This document shows positions 26,082 to 34,742 of a stretch of DNA of 64,000 nucleotides, one piece after another. The notes beneath the pieces are model-generated. The model did no database searches and was not told where the DNA came from. It saw only the letters and a list, made by a program, of their open reading frames with translations. How positions within the stretch are numbered: the first letter of the stretch is position 1; the number at the start of each line of letters is the position of its first letter. Location of the stretch: assembly GCF_050571805.1 (NCBI RefSeq), contig NZ_CP192219.1; one strand, written 5' to 3'. The stretch comes from Halodesulfovibrio aestuarii (lineage in GTDB: Bacteria; Desulfobacterota; Desulfovibrionia; Desulfovibrionales; Desulfovibrionaceae). A program made the position numbers and the translations under genes.

Positions 26082-27473
26082 ATGAGCAACTCAAAGCAGA
26101 TAACTGACCCTACATCATATAAGGCTATATGGAATCTTGCATGGCCGCAGATTCTTATGATGATGTTTCATTTTTTAATTGGCTTTGTTGATGTGTGGGT
26201 AGCAGGACAAATAAATTCCAATGTTCAGGCGGCGCTCGGGATGATTTCCCAGACCTTCCTGTTCTTTCTGGTTATTGCTATTGCTATCGGTAACGGCTGC
26301 GTGGCAGGCATTAGTCAGTCTATTGGTGCAGGGCTGCATAAAAGGGCAGCACGGTATATAGGGCTTGTGGTTCTGCTTGGACTCACGTGCGGACTTATAA
26401 TATCCGGACTGGGGCTGTGTGGGCGGCATATATTTTTGGGGATATTACAGACGCCGGAAGATATCTATTCTATCGCACTGTATTTTTTAAAAATATATCT
26501 CTTGATACTGCCCGTGTACTACCTGTTTGTTATTTCTAACGCCGTGTTTCGTGCAAAGATGATGGTGTTTGTCCCTATGCGCTCAATCGCCATTGTCGCC
26601 TTGGTGAACGCTATTGCAGACCTCGGCTTCGGGCTTGGCTGGTTCGGTTTCCCTGAGTTCGGTTATAAAGGGGTAGCATGGGCAACCCTGATTTCCGTGT
26701 CCGGTGGCACAATTTATAACTTTTGGGTGCTGGTAGGAAAAGGGATACTAGTTAAAAATTCCTTTGCTCCTTGGCGTTGGATGCGCTCTGCCTTGCCTTA
26801 TTTAATCAAAGTTGCCGCTCCGGCGGGTGGTACTCAGGTCTTATGGCACACAGGGTATATCGTCCTTTTCGCAATTGTTGCTTCATTACCGTACAATGCC
26901 GTTGAAGCTCTGGCGGGGCTTGCTGCGGGCATGCGTATTGAGTCTCTTTTGTTTCTGCCTGCATTCGCATTTAATATGACTGCAAGCATCCTTATCGGCC
27001 ATTTCCTTGGTGCTGGGAATAAGGGTGAGGCAAAGCGGGTAGGATTGCGTATCCTGGGGACAGCGTGCGGGCTTATGTCTATTGTTGCTATTGGCTTTTG
27101 GCCGTTTATTGAGCCTATGGCGAAGTTTCTTGCACCGGAAGCCGGGGTAACAATACAGGCTGCCGTCTACTTGAAGTATAACATTATTTCTATTCCATTC
27201 ACTGTCGCCAGTATGACCCTTGGTGGTATTATGACTGGCGCTGGTGCGACTATATACAACTTTTGGATTTACAGCAGTGCTTCGTGGTTTGTGCGATTAC
27301 CTGTGGCGTATATTCTTGGGCATCTAGTTTTTAAAGATGCAGAGGGTGTCTACATAGCCATGCTTGTTTCACAGGTGTTCCAGTCCACGACAATGTTTTA
27401 TATATTCATGCATCGCGACTGGTACCGCTTTAGCATGATTAAACGCAAAAATGCGACCGCTCCGGCTGCGTAG
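26082..27473 (+). CDS. MATE-family multidrug/toxin efflux transporter
   Basis: A 463-aa inner-membrane protein with about 12 predicted membrane segments in two halves. Early WPQILMMMFHFLIGFVDVWVAGQ and the second-half FAFNMTASILIGHFLGAGN are typical of MATE exporters driven by Na+ or H+. Substrate is unknown. I start at the ATG at 26082; the TTG just before is less likely. The RBS is weak. The DUF2156-type gene starts 10 bp after its stop, with its RBS overlapping the stop codon, so the two are coexpressed. Confidence 0.9.
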   Translation: MSNSKQITDPTSYKAIWNLAWPQILMMMFHFLIGFVDVWVAGQINSNVQAALGMISQTFLFFLVIAIAIGNGCVAGISQSIGAGLHKRAARYIGLVVLLGLTCGLIISGLGLCGRHIFLGILQTPEDIYSIALYFLKIYLLILPVYYLFVISNAVFRAKMMVFVPMRSIAIVALVNAIADLGFGLGWFGFPEFGYKGVAWATLISVSGGTIYNFWVLVGKGILVKNSFAPWRWMRSALPYLIKVAAPAGGTQVLWHTGYIVLFAIVASLPYNAVEALAGLAAGMRIESLLFLPAFAFNMTASILIGHFLGAGNKGEAKRVGLRILGTACGLMSIVAIGFWPFIEPMAKFLAPEAGVTIQAAVYLKYNIISIPFTVASMTLGGIMTGAGATIYNFWIYSSASWFVRLPVAYILGHLVFKDAEGVYIAMLVSQVFQSTTMFYIFMHRDWYRFSMIKRKNATAPAA

Positions 27474-27482
27474 GAGTTTTTG

Positions 27483-28388
27483 ATGAAGGAACTTGTTTTT
27501 GAACCGATTTCTTTTGACCGTAAAGATGAATACATGGAACGTTTGGCTCAAAGTAAAACTAAGTCATCCGATTTCAGTTTTACGAATATATGGGGCTGGG
27601 CAGACGAGTACGCTCTTGAATGGGCATGGACTCCTAATTTAGTCTGGATCCGCCAGTCATCTTCCGGAGCTTCCGAAATTCCAGTTGTTCGTTATTGGGC
27701 ACCAGTTGGAAACTGGGATAATGTGGACTGGGCAGATTGTCCGTACATGAAGCAGGCACGTACCTATCATCGCGTGCCGGAACGGTTGCTTGAAATATGG
27801 AATGAAAAGCTCGGAGACCGCATTACAGCCCATGAAGACAGAGGGCAATGGGATTACATTTATGATGTTCAGGAACTTGGTGAATTGCGTGGAAAGAAAT
27901 TTCATAAAAAGAAGAACCTCGTAAACCAGTTCAAGAAAAATTATACCTATACGTATGAACCCATGACCGCTGACTGTGTTGAAGCAGTGCTTGAAATGCA
28001 GGAGGAGTGGTGCATGTGGCGGGAGTGCGAAGAATCGCAGTCTCTTCTCGCAGAAAATGATGCAATTCGCCGCGTACTTGAGCAGTGGGACGTAATTCCT
28101 ACACTTATTGGTGGTTCAATTCAGGTAGACGGAAAAGTAGTTGCGTATACTGTCGCAGAAGCGATTAACGACGAAACGGTTGTTATTCACTTCGAAAAAG
28201 GAAAAACTGACTACAAAGGCATTTATCAGGCCATTAACAACTTTTTCCTGACTGACGGAGGTTCCCGTTTTACCTATGTAAACCGTGAGCAGGATTTAGA
28301 CGACGAAGGACTGCGTAAAGCTAAGATGAGTTATAACCCAAGTGATTTTGTGAAAAAATTTGTCGTTGAAGTAGCAGAAGAAAAGTAA
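27483..28388 (+). CDS. DUF2156 / LPG-synthase C-terminal domain protein (GNAT-like fold)
   Basis: A 301-aa soluble protein resembling the C-terminal catalytic domain of phosphatidylglycerol lysyltransferases (DUF2156). Key parts: FTNIWGWADEYALEW, FHKKKNLVNQFKKNYTY, GGSIQVDGKVVAYTVAEAI and the late YVNREQDLDDEGLRKAKMSY. Stand-alone versions of this domain are common and mostly uncharacterised; aminoacyl transfer is a guess. There is no membrane part. RBS TAGGAG overlaps the stop of the MATE gene. Confidence 0.8.
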   Translation: MKELVFEPISFDRKDEYMERLAQSKTKSSDFSFTNIWGWADEYALEWAWTPNLVWIRQSSSGASEIPVVRYWAPVGNWDNVDWADCPYMKQARTYHRVPERLLEIWNEKLGDRITAHEDRGQWDYIYDVQELGELRGKKFHKKKNLVNQFKKNYTYTYEPMTADCVEAVLEMQEEWCMWRECEESQSLLAENDAIRRVLEQWDVIPTLIGGSIQVDGKVVAYTVAEAINDETVVIHFEKGKTDYKGIYQAINNFFLTDGGSRFTYVNREQDLDDEGLRKAKMSYNPSDFVKKFVVEVAEEK

Positions 28389-28441
28389 AAAATAGTAGCC
28401 GCTTGTGGTTTGACGATTATTTTATAATTATTGAACAGAGG

Positions 28442-28497
28442 AAAACGTCAGGTTCGGAGCATACAGTTGGCTGTATATACGGATTTGACGTTTTTTC
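28442..28497 (+). terminator. Structured terminator after the MATE/DUF2156 operon
   Basis: An outer stem AAAACGTCA (28442-28450) / TGACGTTTT (28486-28494) encloses an inner hairpin ATACAG-TTGG-CTGTAT (28461-28476). T6 follows. It lies 54 nt after the stop codon. Confidence 0.75.
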
Positions 28498-28599
28498 GTA
28501 ACAGCGCAAAGTGCAAGGTTACTTCTGTCTATGTTTGACACCATTTTTTAACGGCGATAGAAGTGCCACACATATATTTACAGACCTGTGAGGAATAAA

Positions 28600-28833
28600 A
28601 TGTCTCTTAAAGAAAAAGTTGAAGCAGCGTTGGATAAAGTTCGCCCTTATCTTCAAAATGATGGCGGAAACGTTGAGTTAGTTGATATTACTGACCGCGG
28701 CATTGTAACTGTGCGTCTTACTGGTGCTTGCAAAGGCTGTCCGATGTCTCAGATGACTCTGCGCAATACTGTAGAGCGTTTTATTCTGAAAGCAGTGCCT
28801 GAAGTTAAAGCTGTTGAAGCAGCAGAAGACTAG
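28600..28833 (+). CDS. NifU C-terminal-domain iron-sulfur scaffold protein
   Basis: A 77-aa Nfu-type protein with the cluster-binding CxxC at Cys44 and Cys47 (TGACKGCPMS), after the typical LQNDGGNVELVDI. It would assemble or deliver [4Fe-4S] clusters, useful in an organism with many Fe-S enzymes. I use the ATG at 28600, preceded by AGGA; an in-frame GTG 12 bp earlier overlaps that RBS. It stands alone between terminators. Confidence 0.92.
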   Translation: MSLKEKVEAALDKVRPYLQNDGGNVELVDITDRGIVTVRLTGACKGCPMSQMTLRNTVERFILKAVPEVKAVEAAED

Positions 28834-28843
28834 CAGATTGATG

Positions 28844-28866
28844 AAAACGCACCTTGTGGCGTTTTT
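28844..28866 (+). terminator. Short terminator after the NifU-like gene
   Basis: Stem AAAACGC (28844-28850) / GCGTTTT (28859-28865) with an 8-nt loop and a T run, 11 nt after the stop. Confidence 0.65.
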
Positions 28867-29127
28867 CAAAAAATAAAAACTCTTGCATCTTTCTGGCAGG
28901 CTTCAATCTTAATTTTTCTTCGAGCCTTGCACTGCACAGATTTGCTGTAATCTGTACCGCAGGGACATTGTTAACAATTAGTATTACTCTAGATGCATAA
29001 GCCCCTAGCCTGCGGGCGGGAAGAGATATCTAGTCTTCCTGTACGTCTGTTAGGTGAAGACTGTTTATCTGTTATAGATATTCATGGGTACAGTGCGTCA
29101 GTTTTTTTATATTTAGGAGATAGTTAC

Positions 29128-30519
29128 ATGGCTAAAGTAGTCACTCGTTTTGCTCCGTCCCCGACCGGACATTTACACATTGGTGGTGCGCGTACCGCTA
29201 TTTTCAGTTGGTTACTTGCTCGTCACAATGGTGGCGAATTTGTTCTGCGTATTGAGGATACTGACAGAGAACGTTCTGAGCAGCAGTACACAGACGCCAT
29301 CCTTGCTTCTATGGAATGGCTTGGTCTTAACTGGGATGCAGAACCTGTATACCAGAGCCAGCGTGATGATCTGTACAACAAGTACATTGATCAATTGTTA
29401 GCAGAAGGAAAAGCGTACTACTGTGACTGTACTGCCGAAGAAGTAGAAGCAATGCGTGAAGAAGCGCGTGCTAATGGCAAAAAACCTAAGTACAACGGCA
29501 AATGTCGTGAGCTTGGTCTGGAAAAAGCAGAAGGCCGTGTCGTACGTTTTAAAGCACCTCTTACTGGTCGTACTGTATGGAAAGACCTTGTAAAAGGCAG
29601 CATTGCTTTTGATAATGAAGAACTTGATGACATGATTATCCGCCGTAGTGATGGTTCTCCAACCTACAACCTTGCAGTAGTTGTGGATGACCATTCTCAG
29701 GAAATCTCCCACGTGCTTCGTGGTGATGACCACGTAAACAACACTCCTAAGCAGATTATGATTTATGAAGCATTGGGTTGGGACGTCCCTGAATTCGGTC
29801 ATGTTCCGATGATCCTCGGTTCTGACCGTAAAAAGCTTTCCAAACGCCATGGCGCAAAATCCGTTATGGAATACGAAAAAATGGGTCTGCTTCCGCAGGC
29901 GTTGGTGAACTACCTCGTACGTCTTGGCTGGTCCCACGGCGATCAGGAAATCTTTGCTCTCGACGAACTGATTGAGAAATTCTCTACCGACAATCTTTCT
30001 TCTTCTGCTGCTGGTTTTGATCCCGATAAACTTCTTTGGCTCAACGCGCAGTACATGAAAGAATCCTCCGATGCAGATCTTGCAGCTCTTGTAGCACCGT
30101 TTGTAAAAGATGCTGGTTTCGACAAGTCTGTCGAGGAACTGACAGCGATGGTGCCTCTTTTCAAAGATCGCGCGAAGGATCTTATTGGTCTCGTAGAAGC
30201 GATGCGCTTCATGCTTCTTCCTGATTCTGAATACGAATTTGACGAAAAAGCAGTGACGAAAGCGCTGACAGAAGAAGGTAAACAGCATCTTGCTAATATG
30301 CGTGAGCAGTTTGCAGCGTTAGAAGCATTCACGAAAGATACCACCCATGACGTTATGGCTAACTACGTATCTGACAACGGCCTCAAGTTTAAAGCTGTCG
30401 GCCCTCCATTACGCGTAGCACTTGTTGGTGCTATGGGTGGACCTAACCTTCCTGATGTTATGGAAATCATCGGTAAAGAGCGCACACTGGCTCGTGTTGA
30501 TCGTGCTCTTGAACAATAG
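29128..30519 (+). CDS. gltX: Glutamyl-tRNA synthetase
   Basis: A 463-aa class I aminoacyl-tRNA synthetase charging tRNA-Glu. It starts MAKVVTRFAPSPTGHLHIGG, with the HIGH box as HIGG. The KMSKS loop is KLSKRHG. RBS TAGGAGA is 7-8 nt upstream of this ATG. The frame stays open upstream to 28993, but the protein family begins at this Met. It ends 45 nt before a strong terminator. Confidence 0.96.
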   Translation: MAKVVTRFAPSPTGHLHIGGARTAIFSWLLARHNGGEFVLRIEDTDRERSEQQYTDAILASMEWLGLNWDAEPVYQSQRDDLYNKYIDQLLAEGKAYYCDCTAEEVEAMREEARANGKKPKYNGKCRELGLEKAEGRVVRFKAPLTGRTVWKDLVKGSIAFDNEELDDMIIRRSDGSPTYNLAVVVDDHSQEISHVLRGDDHVNNTPKQIMIYEALGWDVPEFGHVPMILGSDRKKLSKRHGAKSVMEYEKMGLLPQALVNYLVRLGWSHGDQEIFALDELIEKFSTDNLSSSAAGFDPDKLLWLNAQYMKESSDADLAALVAPFVKDAGFDKSVEELTAMVPLFKDRAKDLIGLVEAMRFMLLPDSEYEFDEKAVTKALTEEGKQHLANMREQFAALEAFTKDTTHDVMANYVSDNGLKFKAVGPPLRVALVGAMGGPNLPDVMEIIGKERTLARVDRALEQ

Positions 30520-30563
30520 TTTTTTTGATAAATCAGCATATTGCATGTGGTTTATGAAAATAG

Positions 30564-30592
30564 AAGCCGCTACATTAGTAGCGGCTTTTTTT
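30564..30592 (+). terminator. Terminator after gltX
   Basis: Perfect 10-bp stem AAGCCGCTAC / GTAGCGGCTT with ATTA loop, then T7. Confidence 0.93.
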
Positions 30593-30665
30593 ATTGTGCG
30601 TGAGTCATTCAAACCAGTGGATCGGCTTGTAACTAGTGTTTCTTGAGTTTTTTAGTGTTGGCGTG

Positions 30666-30699
30666 AAAAAAGGTGAGTCTACGTATTAGTAGACTCACC
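30666..30699 (-). terminator. Terminator for the small minus-strand gene at 30801
   Basis: Perfect 11-bp stem GGTGAGTCTAC (30672-30682) / GTAGACTCACC (30689-30699). A6 on the left gives a T6 tract for transcripts arriving on the minus strand. No T run lies on the right. Confidence 0.87.
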
Positions 30700-30800
30700 C
30701 TGTATTTGTTATACGAGTACCATGTTAGTTAACACATGTTGCGTGGCCGGAGGGCTATGAAGCCATGGCCAGCTACAGGATAACATCTGTTACGGCTGTA

Positions 30801-31055
30801 TTACTGACTTGGTAAATCGTCCTTGGTGAACATACGCCATTGTGTAGTTCCATTTTCGGAAGATTCAGGCTCAACACGCAGAATAGGTTCACCTTTCCAG
30901 TAATATATCATGGATTCGTCAGAGAAAATATCACACTTCATATTCTCAACGATAACATGTGGTTCTAATTGTGTTATTTCAATGCCAATTTCGCTTAATT
31001 GTTCGCGAAGCAGTTCTTCAACTCGTGCTGCAACGCTTTGGGACATCTTACTCAT
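30801..31055 (-). CDS. Hypothetical protein, 84 aa
   Basis: Not recognised. A small, acidic, soluble protein with an N-terminal helix (VAARVEELLREQLSEIG) and a beta-rich remainder containing YYWKGEPILRVEP. I start at 31055 because GAGGAGG is 5 nt upstream; the frame extends 8 codons more. Strong RBS and a dedicated terminator argue that it is real. It diverges from the Crp/Fnr gene at 31279. Confidence 0.72.
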   Translation of the reverse strand: MSKMSQSVAARVEELLREQLSEIGIEITQLEPHVIVENMKCDIFSDESMIYYWKGEPILRVEPESSENGTTQWRMFTKDDLPSQ

Positions 31056-31278
31056 AGAGTCCTCCTCATTATGATGCACGGACTATAACCTTGATTGCAA
31101 CAGTTCGCAATTGCGTTGCGGTGTTGGAGTGCGTTTAGTGGCAATTGGACTTGAAGATGACGATTTGTCCACAAGTTGCTATAAGCTTGTTACGCTTAGA
31201 ATGCAGCAACGTGTCCATTGTGTGCAGGCTTCTTTCTATTGGCGCAACATATTCTATAGATTAATAAAAAGGATAGTC

Positions 31279-31962
31279 ATGCAACTTACTGCAGTGCTTT
31301 CTCAAATGCCTTTTTTTAGTGGACTCTCAGAAGAACAGCTTTCAACGTTGGCAGCTATTGCCGCAAAAAAAGATGTAGAGCGTGGACAAATTATTTTTTA
31401 TGAGTCCGCTCCGGCAGAAGGGTTTTATATTGTTTTGTCCGGTAGAGTTAAAATTTACAAGACAGGCCCGGATGGAAGGGAAGCTATTATCCACTTGTAT
31501 GGCTCCGGTGAAACATTCGGCGAAGTGGCAGTGTTCCAGAATAGTTCATTCCCAGCACATTCTGAAGCAGTAGAAAAATCTACATTAGCGTTTTTTCCGC
31601 GAAAAGGCCTGCTTGATTGCATTGCTAAAGACCCAGCACTGGCGCTTGCAATGCTCGGTTCCATGTCTAAGAAGTTACGTATGTTCACCAAGCAGGTTGA
31701 AGCACTGACTCTGCATGAAGCACCACAACGTCTTGCATCCTATTTGCTGTACACCAGTGAGGAAAAAGACGGTGCTGTAACATTTAAGCTTGATGTGTCT
31801 AAAGGGCTGCTTGCCGGCATGCTTGGCACTGCGCGTGAAACGTTATCCCGTACGCTTTCAAAAATGGCAGACAGAGGACTTGTTTCTGTTGAAGGACGTC
31901 AGATCACCATTGAGGATATGGCGGCACTGGAAGACTTGGCAGAAGGAGAGATAGTTCTTTAG
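31279..31962 (+). CDS. Crp/Fnr-family regulator, probable HcpR
   Basis: A 227-aa regulator with an N-terminal cNMP-binding-like beta-barrel (IIFYESAPAEGFYIVLSGRVKI, GSGETFGEVAVF) and a C-terminal HTH_Crp (GLLAGMLGTARETLSRTLSKMADRGLV). There are no N-terminal Cys residues as in FNR, so no Fe-S cluster there. In sulfate reducers a member of this class, HcpR, controls hcp and nitrosative stress genes; hcp lies 8 kb away. The HcpR label rests on that context. I start at the ATG at 31279 with AAGGAT upstream, not at 31111. Confidence 0.75.
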   Translation: MQLTAVLSQMPFFSGLSEEQLSTLAAIAAKKDVERGQIIFYESAPAEGFYIVLSGRVKIYKTGPDGREAIIHLYGSGETFGEVAVFQNSSFPAHSEAVEKSTLAFFPRKGLLDCIAKDPALALAMLGSMSKKLRMFTKQVEALTLHEAPQRLASYLLYTSEEKDGAVTFKLDVSKGLLAGMLGTARETLSRTLSKMADRGLVSVEGRQITIEDMAALEDLAEGEIVL

Positions 31963-32004
31963 GGCGAGTTGCCTCGTTATCTCTTTTTTAGTCTTGTCAG
32001 CAAT

Positions 32005-32148
32005 TCACCCTCCTGCATACTGAGAACCGCACAGCGCTATTGTTTGTGTATCTAGTGTATGTGCTTCTACACATGCTGTGCAGTCTTCTAATATACCGGC
32101 AATAATAGTGTTAAAACATGTTTTGGGGAATTTTTTGCTCATACGCAT
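32005..32148 (-). CDS. Possible small Cys-containing protein, 47 aa
   Basis: A doubtful ORF starting MRMSKKFPKTCF with DCTAC and ALCGSQYAGG further on. A modest AAAGGG lies about 8 nt before the ATG. It fills part of an otherwise empty 585-bp region. No family recognised; there is no terminator right after it. Confidence 0.25.
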   Translation of the reverse strand: MRMSKKFPKTCFNTIIAGILEDCTACVEAHTLDTQTIALCGSQYAGG

Positions 32149-32286
32149 AAAATTACCCTTTCTTAATTTTATGCATGATTTCTTATTGTTGCGTTGATCT
32201 CGTTTTTCATGACTACACATGGTTGTGTATGTTTTGTACTGCAACATATTGTTAGTATTACTAGATTGAACTCAATAGTGACTTGT

Positions 32287-32321
32287 AAACCGTCTTTGAA
32301 GTAATTCAAGGACGGTTTTTT
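32287..32321 (+). terminator. Terminator-like hairpin in the 31963-32547 gap
   Basis: Stem AAACCGTCTTTGAA / TTCAAGGACGGTTT with one mismatch, GTAA loop and T6. It is 325 nt past the Crp/Fnr stop, so it may end a long 3' UTR or a small RNA made from the gap. Confidence 0.75.
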
Positions 32322-32469
32322 ACTGTAATAAAAGAGTGATGCAGTAAATTTTTTACGTAGTGAAGGGCGTGTATTGCAATTTATCAACAATATTACAATG
32401 TAGTAATGTTTGTTTTGTGTTCTTTCTGCTAGCGTGTTTGTAATCGCTTAAGGTTGTTGCGATCGGTGT

Positions 32470-32483
32470 TGCAGCATGCTGCA
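32470..32483. other. Perfect 14-bp palindrome TGCAGCATGCTGCA
   Basis: It lies about 65 bp before the RBS of the secreted-protein gene at 32548. It could be an operator. Otherwise the gap 31963-32547 holds only the hairpin at 32287 and the doubtful ORF at 32005. Confidence 0.4.
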
Positions 32484-32547
32484 TTTCTAAATGTTGAACG
32501 TAACGAGTACCTTATTGAATAAAAATCTTATAGATAGGAGGCACACT

Positions 32548-32934
32548 ATGGTGAGGACGAAGCTGATTGCTTGTAATATCGCAGCATTAGTGGTGTTGGT
32601 TGCGTTGGTGCTGCCAACAGTTGTTAAGGCAGAGACAGTAGTCATGACGGAAGAAGTGGTTATGGTTGAAACGACACAGCCGTTGGATATTGTAAGGTCT
32701 CCGACCTTTACCTCTCCCAAAGAGGTTACTTTGTATGTTCCAATGAATCAGGTTGCTATCAACAAATCACTGGCAACAGCAGATGAACGTAAAGTTCGTG
32801 CTTTGTCTACCCGTCGCGCTGTTGGTCGCGCAGTGCGCAGAGGAACCTTTGTGTATCCTCGTAGCGAATGGCCGGTCTATGCACCGGAAAAATATCGCGT
32901 TAACCCTGTAATCGTGCGTACTGAAAAACCGTAG
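32548..32934 (+). CDS. Secreted hypothetical protein, 128 aa
   Basis: Not recognised. The N-terminus is a clear Sec signal peptide (MVRTKLIACN then a hydrophobic core) with likely cleavage after Ala28 (VVKA-ET). The mature part is Val/Glu-rich, then basic (RRAVGRAVRRG), with many Pro near the end (YPRSEWPVYAPEKY). RBS AGGAGG precedes the ATG at 32548; the frame extends 19 codons further without need. It has its own terminator and is probably periplasmic. Confidence 0.72.
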   Translation: MVRTKLIACNIAALVVLVALVLPTVVKAETVVMTEEVVMVETTQPLDIVRSPTFTSPKEVTLYVPMNQVAINKSLATADERKVRALSTRRAVGRAVRRGTFVYPRSEWPVYAPEKYRVNPVIVRTEKP

Positions 32935-32956
32935 CGTATGCACGGAATATAAATAG

Positions 32957-32992
32957 AAAAGGCCTCGGTACATGGTACTGAGGCCTTTTTTT
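32957..32992 (+). terminator. Terminator after the secreted protein gene
   Basis: Stem AAAAGGCCTCGGTAC / GTACTGAGGCCTTTT with one G-T pair and a 3-nt loop, then T7. The A-rich left side may make it bidirectional for the ferredoxin gene. Confidence 0.92.
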
Positions 32993-33037
32993 ATCTAGTC
33001 AGGCAAGCATTGTTTTATGAGAGAATACTTCATGGAG

Positions 33038-33766
33038 TTAGCCGAACATAGTTTTTTGTGCTCTGGCTCCACCGCATGTCATAATGGTTTCAGTAGCGGC
33101 AATATCAACACCCGAAAGCTTGATTGCGTCAGCCAGTGCACGGGAAAGGCCGGTACAGCAAGGCACTTCCATACGAAGAACGCTGATGGAGCGTATGCCG
33201 CTATTGCGGATAATATCTGCAAGTTTTTGCACGTATTCATTAGTGTCGTCGAATTTAGGACAACCGATAAGAACAACTTTATTTTGAGCAAATTCACTGT
33301 GGAAAATTGGTGATGCAGCTGCTGCACAGTCTGCCGCTACAAGTACGTCTGCATCTTTAAGATACGGAGCTGTCGGTGGTACAAGGCGGATTTTAAGTGG
33401 CCAATGGCCCGGACCGGATACTTTGTTACCCGGTACTTCAATCTCAACAGTTTTCATGCTTTTTACATGTGAGCCCATGCAGCCGCATGGGCTGGATTTA
33501 GGTGTTTCTTTCGCGTCACGTTCTTTAACCCATTCCATCGCAGCTTCTTCGTCGAACTCAGGAGCTTCGCGTTCAATGATATGTAATGCGTCCTGAGGAC
33601 ATGCACCAAGGCATGCGCCTAAACCGTCACAGTATTCATCTTTAACGATTTTAGCTTTGCCGTTGATAATCTGGATAGCACCTTCGGCACAGTCAAGAAC
33701 GCATAACCCGCAGCCGTCACAACGTTCTTCATCAATCTCAATAATTTTACGCACTACTTTATTCAT
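33038..33766 (-). CDS. Ferredoxin-domain protein with Cys-rich C-terminal domain
   Basis: A 242-aa electron carrier. The first cluster motif is complete (Cys16, 19, 22, 26 in CDGCGLCVLDC). The second has only three Cys (46, 52, 56; Leu49 replaces the second), so it may hold a [3Fe-4S] cluster or none. The C-terminal part has further Cys groups (PCGCMG, IGCPKFDD, EVPCCTGL, TCGGARAQ), which suggests another metal site. I start at 33766 with AAGGAGT upstream, not at 33856. A palindrome like the one before hcp lies about 75 bp upstream, so shared control is likely. Confidence 0.82.
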   Translation of the reverse strand: MNKVVRKIIEIDEERCDGCGLCVLDCAEGAIQIINGKAKIVKDEYCDGLGACLGACPQDALHIIEREAPEFDEEAAMEWVKERDAKETPKSSPCGCMGSHVKSMKTVEIEVPGNKVSGPGHWPLKIRLVPPTAPYLKDADVLVAADCAAAASPIFHSEFAQNKVVLIGCPKFDDTNEYVQKLADIIRNSGIRSISVLRMEVPCCTGLSRALADAIKLSGVDIAATETIMTCGGARAQKTMFG

Positions 33767-33842
33767 AAAAAACTCCTTTAAGCGAAGTCGCTTTAATTCC
33801 TTATTTGTTGAGTTCAGTATATACAGTTCTTTTTTTAGTGTT

Positions 33843-33856
33843 GTGACATACGGCAA
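33843..33856 (-). promoter_or_regulatory. HcpR-type palindrome before the ferredoxin gene
   Basis: Read on the minus strand, TTGCCGTATGTCAC: TTGCC-N4-GTCAC. The hcp upstream site at 42048 reads TTGACCCGTGTCAC. Both fit a TTGAC-N4-GTCAA-like Crp/Fnr-family operator. Binding by HcpR is inferred. Confidence 0.5.
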
Positions 33857-34037
33857 AAATATGGACTTTTTTATGGTAATTACTGTTAAGAGTACAATCT
33901 AACCAACTTCTCATTGTCTCCGCGTCACCACGTTCGGTGCCTGTTAACTTACAGAGTTGGGTTGCAAGTTTTGCTTCCCTTGGGCACTCTTCAGTGCGTT
34001 GAGAAATGCAAAAAGAGCTCTTACTAAGGAAATTTCT

Positions 34038-34709
34038 ATGAAATTCGCTGAAATAAACTTGCTTTCAGAATTAGCCAAGCCTGAATTTAAAGATTTGCGT
34101 GCTGCGATGAACGAGCGCAAATTTGTTGCTACTGAGATGATAGCAGATCCTTTGTCTATTGCGGGTGATGGTATGACAAAACCGGACGAATCTGCTGCTG
34201 GTAGTGTGTTTATCGTTAAGGAAGGGCGCTTGAGGGTCTTTCTGGCAGCAGAAGGCAAAGAGTTTACTCTGTCTACTCTAGAAGCGGGCGATATTTACAC
34301 CAGCCATACCGGAACATTTGTTCAAGCACTTACTCCTGGTGTTCTGCTTACAACCAGTATTCCGGTATTCCATACTTACATGCGTGATATTCCGCAGGTA
34401 AGTAAGGTTATGGTTCGTATCCTCGGTAACATGTTGAAAAGTACATTCGGCATTATTGATGATCTTGTTTTTGGTGATGCATCGACACGACTTGCGGCTT
34501 TTCTGCTTTCTGTTGCAAAGGAGGAGTCCGGAAGATCTATAGCGCGGCTTGGTATGACTGGCGAACAACTTGCACAACACGTCGGCTCCACACGCCAAAC
34601 CGTTTCAACGTTACTTAACGATATGGTCCGATCGGGTATTCTGTTTCGTGTAAAGCGAGGCGTGTTTGAAGTTATAGACCCGGCACGGTTGGAAGAACTT
34701 ACTAAATAG
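34038..34709 (+). CDS. cooA: CooA-like CO-sensing heme regulator
   Basis: A 223-aa Crp/Fnr-type protein that reads like CooA: GRLRVFLAAEGKEFTLSTLEAGD, then IYTSHTGTFVQA with the conserved heme ligand His90, and an HTH (QLAQHVGSTRQTVSTLLNDM). In R. rubrum CooA the Fe(III) ligand Cys75 lies two residues before the His; here that position is Thr88, and the N-terminal Pro2 ligand is also absent. RBS AAGGA is upstream. It lies just before cooS and cooC, with a matching operator at 34743. CO-dependent activation of cooS is likely. Confidence 0.85.
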   Translation: MKFAEINLLSELAKPEFKDLRAAMNERKFVATEMIADPLSIAGDGMTKPDESAAGSVFIVKEGRLRVFLAAEGKEFTLSTLEAGDIYTSHTGTFVQALTPGVLLTTSIPVFHTYMRDIPQVSKVMVRILGNMLKSTFGIIDDLVFGDASTRLAAFLLSVAKEESGRSIARLGMTGEQLAQHVGSTRQTVSTLLNDMVRSGILFRVKRGVFEVIDPARLEELTK

Positions 34710-34742
34710 AGTTATTGTATGCTATGTTGATTTCTGGATAAT

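Noticed and set aside
28993..29127. N-terminal extension of gltX
   Set aside because: The family starts at MAKVVTRFAPSPTG, which has a good RBS; the upstream 45 codons resemble no synthetase domain.
29398..30288. 296-aa antisense ORF under gltX
   Set aside because: Pure shadow of a conserved synthetase gene; Cys/Phe-rich composition and no RBS.
31111..31278. 56-codon N-terminal extension of the Crp/Fnr regulator
   Set aside because: The cNMP-binding domain fits from the ATG at 31279, which has its own RBS; the upstream part looks noncoding.
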